This document shows, piece by piece, positions 1 to 6,696 of a DNA stretch of 19,435 nucleotides (its first letter is position 1; each line of letters starts with the position of its first letter). Location of the stretch: positions 1 to 19,435 of the forward strand of contig JBDLTZ010000239.1 of NCBI GenBank assembly GCA_039805565.1. The letters run 5' to 3'. A program made the translations under genes and the position numbers. The notes under the pieces are model-generated. The model saw only the letters and a program-made list of their open reading frames with translations, did not search any database and was not told where the DNA came from. Source of the stretch: CALJIC01 sp039805565. GTDB lineage: Bacteria; Chloroflexota; Chloroflexia; Chloroflexales; Roseiflexaceae.

Positions 1-51
1 CGCAAGGTCACCCGGCCCCTCGATCTTTGCTGCCGTGTCTGCGGCGAGAAG

Positions 52-381
52 CTACGCCAGGTTGAGCGCCTCGAGCTTCTGCGTCAGCACTGCCGACGAG
101 GGCTCCACCAGCACTGAGCCATCCGGGAACAGGATCGTCGGGACGCTCTGGTTGCCCTGGTTCACCTGCACCACGTAGCTGCGGGCCGCCTCATCCTGCT
201 CGATATCGATATACTGGTACGCGACCTTGTGCTGGTCGAGCACTCGGCGCGCACGGCGGCAGTCGCCGCACCAGGGGGTTCCGTACATGGTGATGTTGCT
301 GGTCGGTTGCGTCGTCATAGTCTGGGTCTGCTCTGCTTTCCTGGCCGCCCGAACGTAACTCGGTGAGACGCCACGCGGCAC
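52..381 (-). CDS. Glutaredoxin-like (mycoredoxin-type) thiol-disulfide oxidoreductase
   Basis: Small cytosolic thioredoxin-fold protein of 109 residues. It shows the N-terminal redox motif WCGDC (Cys38 and Cys41), the cis-proline segment VPTI (Pro81) and a following F-P-D-G turn. These are typical of the mycoredoxin/glutaredoxin-like family that reduces mixed disulfides, and the spacing matches the family. The chosen start is GTG at 381, because AAGGAG lies 8 nt upstream and a TATAAT box lies just before it. The family usually begins closer to the CxxC, so the ATG at 318 (MTTQPTS...) is a real alternative that gives an 88-residue protein of normal length. The GTG overlaps the TAG of the degraded tnpB frame (TAGTG). 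The electron donor cannot be told from the sequence. The family call is firm; the exact start is not. Confidence 0.9.
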   Translation of the reverse strand: MPRGVSPSYVRAARKAEQTQTMTTQPTSNITMYGTPWCGDCRRARRVLDQHKVAYQYIDIEQDEAARSYVVQVNQGNQSVPTILFPDGSVLVEPSSAVLTQKLEALNLA

Positions 382-389
382 TATGCTAT

Positions 390-407
390 CTCCTTTACTG
401 TATTATA
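390..407 (-). promoter_or_regulatory. -10 box and ribosome binding site of the glutaredoxin-like gene
   Basis: On the minus strand, TATAAT (402-407) is followed almost at once by AAGGAG (390-395), 8 nt before the GTG start at 381. The leader would be only about 14 nt. No good -35 is seen. The site lies just outside the right end of the neighbouring insertion element, inside the out-of-frame tail of tnpB, so the insertion may have replaced the original upstream region. Confidence 0.5.
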
Positions 408-479
408 CAACATGTTTCTTTTGAAAGTGTGCGGCAGGGATTGCCTGATGAGAGGCGTGTCCACTATATTTGTCATGAA

Positions 480-500
480 CCCACGGCAAACGCGCGTGGG
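480..500 (-). repeat. Right-end subterminal hairpin of the tnpB element
   Basis: A six-base inverted repeat CCCACG/CGTGGG encloses a 9-nt loop. On the minus strand it is followed by TTCATGA. Position downstream of tnpB and the loop shared with the left hairpin support its role as the right-end structure and as the 3' part of an omega (guide) RNA. Confidence 0.55.
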
Positions 501-1663
501 CTTGTCCCTGGCTAGACCCGCTCTGGCGAGCCTCCGAGACGTGCGGCTGCATGACAGCAGCCCTGCCGAGCACACGAATGTTCTCAGCAGCGCATGACCA
601 GCGCAGCCACACGACACACAACGGAAGATGGATTGATTGGGGCGGTTGGCCTTGTCCGTATGCCCGCAGGCCGGACAGCGGCGCGAGGTGTTGCGCGGAG
701 CGACCAGCACAACGGGAATGCTGACCCGCTGCGCCTTGTAGCTGATGAACGCGCGCAGTTGCGCGAACGACCAAATATGCAGTTGAGTACGCTGCTGCCG
801 CCTAGCCCTCACCCGCGTGCGGATGCCCTGGAGATCTTCCAGGGCAATCACCCGCTTCGTGCGTTGGGCAGTCTCAACGAGGCGCTTGCTGATCGTATGG
901 TTCACGTCTTTAGCGAAGCGGCGCTCTTGACCGGCAAGGTGTTTCAAGTGCCGCCGCGCCGCTTTCGTTCCGAGCTTCTGGAGTTTGGTTCGCAGCCGCC
1001 GATGGCGATAGCGCACGTTGTTCATCCTGCGGCTGCTGTGGAGAGTCCCATCCGAGTCGCTGGCGATGTTGGTCACACCCAGATCAATCCCAGGCACGTC
1101 GTCAACGTCTTGTGGGGTGGGTTCTTCAACCTCGCACGTTACCAGCAGATACCACGCGCCCCGGTGGTAGAGCAAGTCGCTTTCGCCCTGCCGGATGGCA
1201 AGCATGCGACGCTGGCGCTCACCACACACGAACGGGATGGATTGTCGCCCATCAACTGTCCAAATCGAGAGAGACGAGTCGGGCAGCGCGAACGAGAGGA
1301 TACGGTCATCGTAGGCGATCGAGGCGAGCGGACGAAACGTGCGCCTGGTCTGCTTGTCGAGCTTGTAGGCGTCTCCGACCTTCGCAAGCGCCCGCACGGT
1401 CATCTGCGCCGACAGGCCGAACGTCTCGCGCACGTCCTGATAGCACACCTTCTGAAGTGCGAACGTGCCGAACGTGCGCGTTTCCCACGCCACACCGCTG
1501 ATGTAGTCGCACGCAGCGTTGGCCGTCTCAACCGTGCGCCTGAGGGCATCGGCCTGTGTGGGGGTCGGTTGCAGCTTCAGTTGTGCGGTCAGCTTCATAT
1601 ATTGAAGCTGAGCACAGATGAGCGCCTACGCCAATCCGAACTGGCAGCCCGGCGCTTCCTCCC

Positions 1664-1682
1664 GCCCGTAAACGGTGCGGGC
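1664..1682 (-). repeat. Left-end subterminal hairpin of the tnpB element
   Basis: GCCCG/CGGGC encloses a 9-nt loop, 66 nt upstream of the tnpB start. The loop shares CGTTT with the right-end hairpin. An 8-bp inverted pair (ATTTGTCA at 468-475, TGACAAAT at 1710-1717) lies just outside both hairpins; this may be chance. Confidence 0.45.
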
Positions 1683-1741
1683 TTCCGCGCCTGTGGCTTG
1701 CCCGACCAGTGACAAATGAGGTTTCTGTGAAGGCTTCCGCC

Positions 1742-1803
1742 ATGGCCTGCGTCATCGCCGTCGGTGGCATCGGCAAGACAACCACCGTCGTCAACGTCGG
1801 CGG
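1742..1803 (+). pseudogene. ParA-like N-terminal Walker A remnant
   Basis: From the ATG at 1742 the frame reads MACVIAV followed by GGIGKTTTVVNVGG. This is the start of a ParA/Soj-type partition ATPase, which normally reads VIAVANQKGGxGKTTTxxNLG. Relative to the family about four residues (ANQK, 12 nt) are missing just before the Walker A glycine. No ParA sequence follows: the frame runs on to 2080 as proline- and arginine-rich sequence with no motif. I read it as a short relic beside the left end of the tnpB element. An unusual functional small P-loop protein is less likely. Confidence 0.45.
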
Positions 1804-1976
1804 AGCGGCTGGTCCTTGGCCCTTCGTCTACGGTCGCTTCGTCCTCCTCCCTCCCTGCGCACTGCCCGAACTGCGGCCACGCGCTCAAACAGACCACGCT
1901 GGCCGGCTACCGCGTTGCCTACTGCGAGAACTGCCGCTACAAGCCGCAGACCCTGATCGTGACGCCCCGCCGCTGA
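1764..1976 (+). CDS. Small zinc-ribbon protein or C-terminal fragment
   Basis: The last 45 residues of this frame contain CPNCG, 14 residues, then CENC, followed by a short basic tail ending at TGA 1974-1976. That is a plausible four-cysteine zinc ribbon. The first about 25 residues overlap the ParA-like remnant in another frame and look like shadow sequence, so the true start is unclear and the first codon given (GTG 1764) is only the longest option. It may be the surviving end of a larger frameshifted gene that began at the ParA-like ATG. A terminator-like hairpin follows at 2023-2047. No specific function can be assigned. Confidence 0.4.
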   Translation: MASARQPPSSTSAERLVLGPSSTVASSSSLPAHCPNCGHALKQTTLAGYRVAYCENCRYKPQTLIVTPRR

Positions 1977-2022
1977 GCCACCCGCAACAACCCATGTGCG
2001 CGGGTCGTCCTACCCCGGAGAT

Positions 2023-2047
2023 GAGGAGGCTTGCTCCTCTGCTTTTT
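2023..2047 (+). terminator. Probable intrinsic terminator after the zinc-ribbon frame
   Basis: GAGGAG (2023-2028) and CTCCTC (2034-2039) form a stem with a 5-nt loop, followed by TGCTTTTTCT. The stem is short but the T-run is well placed. Confidence 0.45.
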
Positions 2048-2067
2048 CTATCCGGTAGGATTGCTAC
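2042..2067 (+). repeat. Dispersed motif copy 1 (CTTTTTCTATCCGGTAGG...)
   Basis: CTTTTTCTATCC followed by GGTAGGATTGCTAC. Related copies occur at 8423-8470 (two) and 19083-19101. This copy lies 20 nt upstream of the small gene at 2087. It contains two short dyads (ATCC/GGAT and GTAG/CTAC) and ends in TGCTAC, which resembles the extended -10 used elsewhere in the window. Function unknown. Confidence 0.4.
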
Positions 2068-2086
2068 AGTCTCGAGGTAACAGCCC

Positions 2087-2362
2087 ATGGCAACCGACGA
2101 CTTCCGTGCCCAGGCACGCGACCTCCTGGCGCGATTGGTGGCAGAGGCCCCTGGCGTGACAGATCGCGAGGCGCTGCTGGATAACTACGCCGACGACCTG
2201 ACGCGCCTCTACGGGCAGCACGCCCACGAGCTGCTGCACGAGGTGATTGAGGACGTCCGCACCCGCCTCGACGCGCGGCTCTCGCCCGACCCGGTTCGCC
2301 AGACAATCGCGAGTGTGCAGACCGCCGCCCAGGATATCTGGAAGAATATCTTTGGGCCGTAG
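2087..2362 (+). CDS. Small hypothetical helical protein
   Basis: A 91-residue acidic, predicted mostly helical protein with no signal peptide, membrane segment or cysteine motif. GAGGT lies 8 nt before the ATG and supports the start. Helix-forming stretches run roughly 5-20, 26-40 and 43-65, and the C terminus is WKNIFGP. Heptad-like spacing (LLARLVAEA, LLHEVIEDVRTRL) suggests a helical bundle or coiled coil. I do not recognise a family. It is followed after 128 nt by a membrane protein gene on the same strand; co-transcription is possible because no terminator is seen between them. Confidence 0.7.
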   Translation: MATDDFRAQARDLLARLVAEAPGVTDREALLDNYADDLTRLYGQHAHELLHEVIEDVRTRLDARLSPDPVRQTIASVQTAAQDIWKNIFGP

Positions 2363-2490
2363 GGGTCTGGTGGTCAGATAGATGCTCTGCGCATGCCACA
2401 CGCAACATTTGGGCACACGCCTGCGTACCATAGCCACAGGGCGCTGCGGATAGTACGCCGCACGATCAGCGCTCGCGAAGGGGGGACACG

Positions 2491-2937
2491 ATGTACAGCG
2501 GGAATGGGAACGGCTACGGGGGCGCAGGCCGCGGCGGGCTGCGCATCCCGTCGATCTACATATATGTCGCGGTCGGCATCGCCGCTGTGCTGCTGCTCTC
2601 GCTCGTCGGCGGTCTGCTCAGTGCAGGCATGCAAGCCTACTTCGCACTGGCGGTTGGCACGCTGATCATACTCGGCAACCTGCGCGACCTGCTCCCGGGC
2701 ACGATGCCTGGCCCGAGCTCGGCGCTGATGAATGTGCTGCTGGGGGTGTCGCTGGTGCTGTTCTTCATCGGCAGCGCCTTTGGCTGGTTCTGGTACGTGC
2801 CGGCGCTGGCTCTGGCGCTCGCGGGCATCCCTCTGGCGGTGCGCCGCTCGGCGGTGTACACGGCCTACATCGGCGCCGGCCGCACGGTGGTGGATGGCGT
2901 GCGCCGCGTGGTGGGCAGCCGCACGCGTATTCCATAG
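2491..2937 (+). CDS. Hypothetical four-helix integral membrane protein
   Basis: 148 residues. A glycine- and asparagine-rich N terminus (1-17) is followed by about four hydrophobic segments near 22-46, 51-64, 79-99 and 100-117, then a short basic cytosolic-type tail ending RVVGSRTRIP. No cleavable signal peptide or catalytic motif is seen. The start is supported by an AAGGGGGG tract directly upstream of the ATG. A very strong terminator follows. Family not recognised; a small inner-membrane protein is all that can be said. Confidence 0.75.
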   Translation: MYSGNGNGYGGAGRGGLRIPSIYIYVAVGIAAVLLLSLVGGLLSAGMQAYFALAVGTLIILGNLRDLLPGTMPGPSSALMNVLLGVSLVLFFIGSAFGWFWYVPALALALAGIPLAVRRSAVYTAYIGAGRTVVDGVRRVVGSRTRIP

Positions 2938-2959
2938 CGCGAAACACGGAGGGCCAGAG

Positions 2960-2996
2960 AGGCTCGGAGGGCCAAATGCCCTCCGAGCCTTTTTTT
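2960..2996 (+). terminator. Strong intrinsic terminator
   Basis: A perfect 13-bp stem (2960-2972 with 2978-2990) with a 5-nt loop CAAAT is followed by a run of seven T. It closes the membrane protein gene. It lacks a T-run on the opposite strand, so it is probably one-directional, although the kinase gene converges on it. Confidence 0.9.
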
Positions 2997-3031
2997 GGGC
3001 GAAGGCCTCTATGCCTCTCGTCTCTACCGGC

Positions 3032-5110
3032 TTACTGGCGCTGTTCGGCGCTGCGTGGGCGCTCCACAAGGCGCCGCACCGTAGCGATGAACTCGCCCAC
3101 GTCGAACGGCTTCTCGATGAATGGGGCGCCGCTCGTGCCGAGGAACTCGCGTGTGGCAGGGCTCAGCGTGTCGCCGCTCATGAATAGTATGTGGTCCGCG
3201 AATCCCTGCGCCTGCCCGCGGATCTCCTCGTAGACCCGCGCCCCGTCGAACCCCGGCATCTTGATGTCGCAGATGACCAGGTCGTAGTCGCTCTGCTCGA
3301 GCATACCAGCCACTGCGGCGCCGTCGGCGCACACCTCGGTATGGTAGCCGGCGTCGGTCAGCAGCCGTGCCACGAGCGCCCCTACCGTGGGCTCATCGTC
3401 AACCACCAGGATGCGCCGTCGGTCTGTCGAGGCCGTGGGTGGTGCCGGCGTAGACGCAGGCTCTTCCTCCAATACGGGGCGCAGGGGCAGTTCCACCGTG
3501 AAGCGCGCCCCCTCACCCACCGAGCTCTCGACGCGGATCTCGCCGCCGTACTGCTTCACGATCCCGTAGCAGATCGACAGCCCGAGGCCCGTGCCCTCGC
3601 CGATGGGTTTGGTGGTGAAGAACGGCTCGAACACCAGCGGCAGGTGCTCTGGCTTGATCCCCGGCCCGCTGTCGGCCACCTCGATGGCGAGGCGCTGCGG
3701 CTGCGACGCACCGCCGGGAAGCATGAAGGTGCGGATGGTGATGCGCCGCTCCCCCTTCCAGCCGGCCATCGCCTGGCGGGCGTTGTTGATCAGGTTGAGC
3801 AGCACCTGCTGGACGGCCGTCATGTCTGCCAGGGTCGGCGGGAGATCGGGCGTGAGCCGCTCCTCAACTGCCACGCCGTCGCCGCGCAGCAGGTAGCCGT
3901 ACAGGCTCAGCACGTGGTACACCGCCTGGTTCACATCTACGGCCTCCAGGCGCGCCTCGCGCTGGCGGGCGAATGTGAGCAGGTTCTGCACGATGCGGCG
4001 CGCCCGGTTGGCTCCCTCCACAATTGGCGCGATGTCCGAACGCAGCTCGGCCGGCGCCGTTTGCTGCAGGATCGAGGCGAACCCCAGCACGGCGGTGAGC
4101 GGGTTGTTCAACTCGTGCGCCACGCCCGCCACTAGCTCGCCCACGGCGGAGAGCCGCTCCGACTGCACCAGCCGCTGCTGCGCCACCCGCAGGTCGCTGA
4201 GGGCTTGCTCGAGCTGCGCAGTGCGCTCGCGGGCGTGGTGGTACAGCTCGGCGTTGCGCACCGCCAGTGCCGCATAGGCCGCGAACGCCTGCGCCCGCGA
4301 CGCATCGGCGCGGGTGTAGCGGTTCGGCGTGAAGCTGTCGATCGTGAGCAGGCCCACCGTCTCACCCTGGGCGCGCAGCGGCACCCCCATCCAGCCACGA
4401 ACGGTCTCCGCGGACGCGCCTAGCCGCCCCTCCGCCTGTGCGTCCCGCACGATGATCGCGTCGCTGGCGGCGGCGATCTCCTGCGCCAGTGGCTCGGCAG
4501 TGGCGACCCGCAGCCGCAGCACCGCCTCGGGGTCGGCGAAACCGCGCGTCGCCGCCACGTAGTAGCCCTGGTCGTCGCGCAGCATTATCGCGGCGCTGTC
4601 ATAGGCCACCACGCCGCGCAGCTGCTCCAGGATGAGCTCAAGCAGCCGATCGCGGTCGATGGTCGAGATCAGCGCCTGCGCGATGTCGCGCGTGCTTGTG
4701 GCGAGCTGCTGCTCGGGGCGCGAGGCTGCGTCTGCGGGCACCTCGATCCGGTAGACCAGCAGGCGCTCAGGGCCGTGCGGGCCGCGGACGGCCGAGGCCT
4801 GCCAGCGCCGCCCCACCGCGCCCCCTTCGGTCGACACCAGCGTGCGCTGGGTATCGGCGCCGTCGAGTCCGGCCGAGGCGAGCCACATCTCTGCCATGTG
4901 CTCCTCTTCAAAGCGCGGGATGGCCTCGACGCATGTCTGTCCCACCAGGTTGCCGGAGAGGCGCATGCCGAGCCGGGCGCAGGCGCGGGCGTTCACCGCG
5001 AGCAGGCGGAAGTCGGGCAGCGAGATCACCAGCACGGCCGCAGGCAGGTTGTCGAGAAGGTCGTACAGCAGGTCTGGCTGGACGGGCTGCGGGGCATTGT
5101 TCATCGCCAT
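3032..5110 (-). CDS. Soluble hybrid sensor histidine kinase (PAS-GAF-HisKA-HATPase-REC)
   Basis: 692 residues with no membrane segment, so a cytosolic sensor. Domains in order: PAS-like fold (about 12-125); GAF (about 140-290); short coiled coil (290-320); HisKA with phospho-accepting His332 in VAHELNNPL; HATPase_c with N-box LINNARQAM (439-448), G1 DSGPGI (480-485) and G2 GEGTGLGL (504-511); proline-rich linker (about 548-562); C-terminal receiver with acidic pair DD571-572, phospho-acceptor Asp615 in VICDIKMPG and Lys667 in EKPF. All catalytic residues are present. Phosphate would pass from His332 to the attached Asp615, as in hybrid kinases. The signal is unknown; a GAF domain could bind a small ligand or chromophore, but no bilin-binding Cys signature is evident. 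No partner regulator is adjacent. It follows asnS on the same strand after 122 nt. The start context is weak; Met3 is an alternative. Confidence 0.92.
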   Translation of the reverse strand: MAMNNAPQPVQPDLLYDLLDNLPAAVLVISLPDFRLLAVNARACARLGMRLSGNLVGQTCVEAIPRFEEEHMAEMWLASAGLDGADTQRTLVSTEGGAVGRRWQASAVRGPHGPERLLVYRIEVPADAASRPEQQLATSTRDIAQALISTIDRDRLLELILEQLRGVVAYDSAAIMLRDDQGYYVAATRGFADPEAVLRLRVATAEPLAQEIAAASDAIIVRDAQAEGRLGASAETVRGWMGVPLRAQGETVGLLTIDSFTPNRYTRADASRAQAFAAYAALAVRNAELYHHARERTAQLEQALSDLRVAQQRLVQSERLSAVGELVAGVAHELNNPLTAVLGFASILQQTAPAELRSDIAPIVEGANRARRIVQNLLTFARQREARLEAVDVNQAVYHVLSLYGYLLRGDGVAVEERLTPDLPPTLADMTAVQQVLLNLINNARQAMAGWKGERRITIRTFMLPGGASQPQRLAIEVADSGPGIKPEHLPLVFEPFFTTKPIGEGTGLGLSICYGIVKQYGGEIRVESSVGEGARFTVELPLRPVLEEEPASTPAPPTASTDRRRILVVDDEPTVGALVARLLTDAGYHTEVCADGAAVAGMLEQSDYDLVICDIKMPGFDGARVYEEIRGQAQGFADHILFMSGDTLSPATREFLGTSGAPFIEKPFDVGEFIATVRRLVERPRSAEQRQ

Positions 5111-5154
5111 GGTTGTGCTGGCCTCGCTTTGGTGTGAGGGGCTCAGAAAGCATC

Positions 5155-5209
5155 AAAGGGTCAGGGGCCGCCGGCTCAGCGTCGAGCCCGTCGGTGTCCC
5201 TAACCCTTT
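5155..5209 (-). repeat. Large inverted repeat between asnS and the kinase gene
   Basis: AAAGGGTCAGGG (5155-5166) pairs with CCCTAACCCTTT (5198-5209) with one mismatch. An inner stem GGCTC/GAGCC (5173-5177, 5184-5188) lies inside. On the minus strand it would fold just after asnS. It lacks a clear T-run, so it could be a weak terminator, an mRNA-stabilising structure or a dispersed repeat. Confidence 0.5.
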
Positions 5210-5232
5210 TAACGCTGCCGAGCGGCGTTCGG

Positions 5233-6558
5233 CTACGGGTACATGCGGTAGAGCATACGCGGGAACGGGATCGTCTCACGGATGTGGTGCGTGCCGGCGA
5301 TCCAGGCGGTGCAGCGCTCGATGCCCATGCCGAAGCCGCTGTGCGGCACGCTGCCGTAGCGCCGCAGGTCCAGGTACCACTGGTAGTCGTCCACGTTGAG
5401 GCCGTGCTCGCGGAGGCGCTGCTCGAGCAGGGCCGCGTCGTGGATGCGCTGTGAGCCGCCGATGATCTCGCCGTACCCCTCGGGGGCAAGCAGGTCAGCG
5501 CAGAGCGCCACCTCAGGCCGCTGCGGATCAGGCTCCATGTAGAAGGCCTTCACCGCGGTCGGAAACTTTTCCACGAAGACCGGCCGGTCGAACTTGCTGG
5601 CGATCAGCGCCTCGTGCGGTGCGCCGAAGTCCTCGCCCCACGGGATGGGCGTGGCCCCCTCGATCTGGCCCTGGTTCTCGGCGATCAGGCGGATCGCGTC
5701 GTCGTAGGTGATGCGCGCGAAGGGCGGCAGACAGCGCTCGAGGGTCGCCGTATCTCGCTCGAGCACCTTCAGGTCCTCGCCGCGGCGCTCGAGCACCCGC
5801 TGGACGATCGCGCTCACGAAGTTCTCCTGGAGCACCAGGTTGTCCTCGTGGCTGGCGAACGCCACCTCGGGCTCGATCATCCAGAACTCGGTCAGGTGGC
5901 GGCGGGTCTTGCTCTTCTCGGCGCGGAAGGTGGGGCCGAAGCAGTAGACCTTGCCGAAGGTCATCATCCCAGACTCGACGTACAGCTGGCCGGTCTGGGC
6001 CAGGTAGGCGTTGCCCAGGTCGAAGTACTCGGTGGAGAACAGGTTGCTGGTGCCCTCGGCGGCCACCGGCGTGAGGATCGGCGAGTCGTAGCGCACGAAC
6101 CCCTGGGCGTTGAGCCACTCCTGGGCCGCGGCGATCACCTCGGCGCGCACCCGCAGCAGCGCGTGCTGCTTGGAGGAGCGCACCCACAGGTGGCGGTGCT
6201 CCATCAGGAAGTCTACCCCGTGCTCCTTCGGCTGGATGGGGTACTCCTGCGCGGGCACCTGCACCACCTCGACGCCGCTCACGTCGAGCTCGAAGCCGCC
6301 GGGCGCGCGCTCGTCGGCCCGTACCGCGCCGGTGATGCGGCAGGAGCTCTCGAGCGTCAGGCGCTGAGCGGCGGCGAAAGCCTCCTCGGGGACGTTCTTC
6401 TTGAAGACGACGCACTGAATCGATCCGCTGCCGTCGCGCAGGCGGATGAAGATCAGCTTACCCTTCTCCGTCTTGCCGGCCACCCACCCGGCCAGCGTGA
6501 CGGTCTCGCCGGCGTGACGGGCGATGTCGGCGACGGTAGCAGTGGGGAGCAGGGACAT
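5233..6558 (-). CDS. asnS: Asparaginyl-tRNA synthetase
   Basis: Class II aminoacyl-tRNA synthetase that charges tRNA-Asn with asparagine in the cytosol. From the ATG at 6558 it has 441 residues, close to the usual 430-466. An N-terminal OB-fold anticodon-binding domain (VTLAGWVAGKTEKGKLIFI, near residues 20-40) leads to the catalytic core. Motif 2 FRAEKSKTRRHLTEFWMIEPE falls near 210-231 and motif 3 GFGMGIER near 408-415. The motif 2 sequence and the lack of an AspRS GAD insertion favour AsnRS over AspRS. The open frame extends 22 codons further up, but that part would run into the promoter, so MSLLPTATV is the likely N terminus. Transcribed from an extended -10 at 6603-6611. Confidence 0.95.
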   Translation of the reverse strand: MSLLPTATVADIARHAGETVTLAGWVAGKTEKGKLIFIRLRDGSGSIQCVVFKKNVPEEAFAAAQRLTLESSCRITGAVRADERAPGGFELDVSGVEVVQVPAQEYPIQPKEHGVDFLMEHRHLWVRSSKQHALLRVRAEVIAAAQEWLNAQGFVRYDSPILTPVAAEGTSNLFSTEYFDLGNAYLAQTGQLYVESGMMTFGKVYCFGPTFRAEKSKTRRHLTEFWMIEPEVAFASHEDNLVLQENFVSAIVQRVLERRGEDLKVLERDTATLERCLPPFARITYDDAIRLIAENQGQIEGATPIPWGEDFGAPHEALIASKFDRPVFVEKFPTAVKAFYMEPDPQRPEVALCADLLAPEGYGEIIGGSQRIHDAALLEQRLREHGLNVDDYQWYLDLRRYGSVPHSGFGMGIERCTAWIAGTHHIRETIPFPRMLYRMYP

Positions 6559-6602
6559 AGGCGGACTCTCTATTCTGTCTGTTCTACGGTACGCAGCGTG
6601 CC

Positions 6603-6611
6603 AGTATAGCA
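6603..6611 (-). promoter_or_regulatory. Extended -10 promoter of asnS
   Basis: TGCTATACT on the minus strand, about 45 nt upstream of the asnS ATG. No convincing -35. It is divergent to, and 32 nt from, the matching box of the methyltransferase gene. Confidence 0.55.
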
Positions 6612-6643
6612 CATCGCCGCGCACGCCCGCCGTGCCACAGCTG

Positions 6644-6652
6644 TGCTATAAT
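6644..6652 (+). promoter_or_regulatory. Extended -10 promoter of the adenine methyltransferase gene
   Basis: TGCTATAAT on the plus strand, with a perfect -10 hexamer, 44 nt before the ATG at 6697. No convincing -35. Confidence 0.6.
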
Positions 6653-6696
6653 CCGCAAACGTCCTCCGCCTCGACGTTGGCTGCCGGGTGATTGCC

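Larger units (their letters stand above)
381..1598 (-). pseudogene. tnpB: TnpB RNA-guided nuclease, frameshifted in the RuvC-III motif
   Basis: IS200/IS605-type TnpB. From the ATG at 1598 the protein keeps the helix-turn-helix/wedge-like N terminus, RuvC-I GIDLG (Asp172), RuvC-II IALEDL (Glu254) and the zinc ribbon CPAC...CVSCG. Straight after CGCAGHA (codon ending at 591) the frame goes wrong. The family expects GHADxNAAxNI, but here the frame reads GHALLRTFV. The expected continuation (AENIRVLGRAAVMQPHVSE) is in another frame from 588 down to a stop at 403. The simplest explanation is a loss of about 10 nt that removed the catalytic third aspartate and shifted the frame. Everything after about residue 336 in the open frame is therefore out-of-frame sequence ending at the TAG at 381-383. 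The nuclease should be dead. No clear ribosome binding site precedes 1598. Confidence 0.8.
470..1700 (-). mobile_element. tnpB-only IS200/IS605-type element (IS1341-like), no tnpA
   Basis: The element is one tnpB gene flanked by subterminal hairpins. Read along tnpB, the left-end hairpin (1664-1682) has a 5-bp stem and 9-nt loop, and the right-end hairpin (480-500) has a 6-bp stem and 9-nt loop. Both loops carry CGTTT on the tnpB strand. There is no Y1 transposase (TnpA) in the window, so movement would need one in trans. TTCATGA directly follows the right-end hairpin and is a candidate cleavage site. Exact boundaries are uncertain by about 20 nt because this family has no terminal inverted repeats or target duplication. 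The element sits between the divergent glutaredoxin-like gene and a ParA-like remnant. Confidence 0.65.

Noticed and set aside
594..1712. 372-codon plus-strand frame opposite tnpB
   Set aside because: Shadow of TnpB; the minus strand carries all family motifs.
5614..6609. 331-codon plus-strand frame opposite asnS
   Set aside because: Antisense shadow of a firmly identified synthetase; leucine/histidine-rich composition and no motif.
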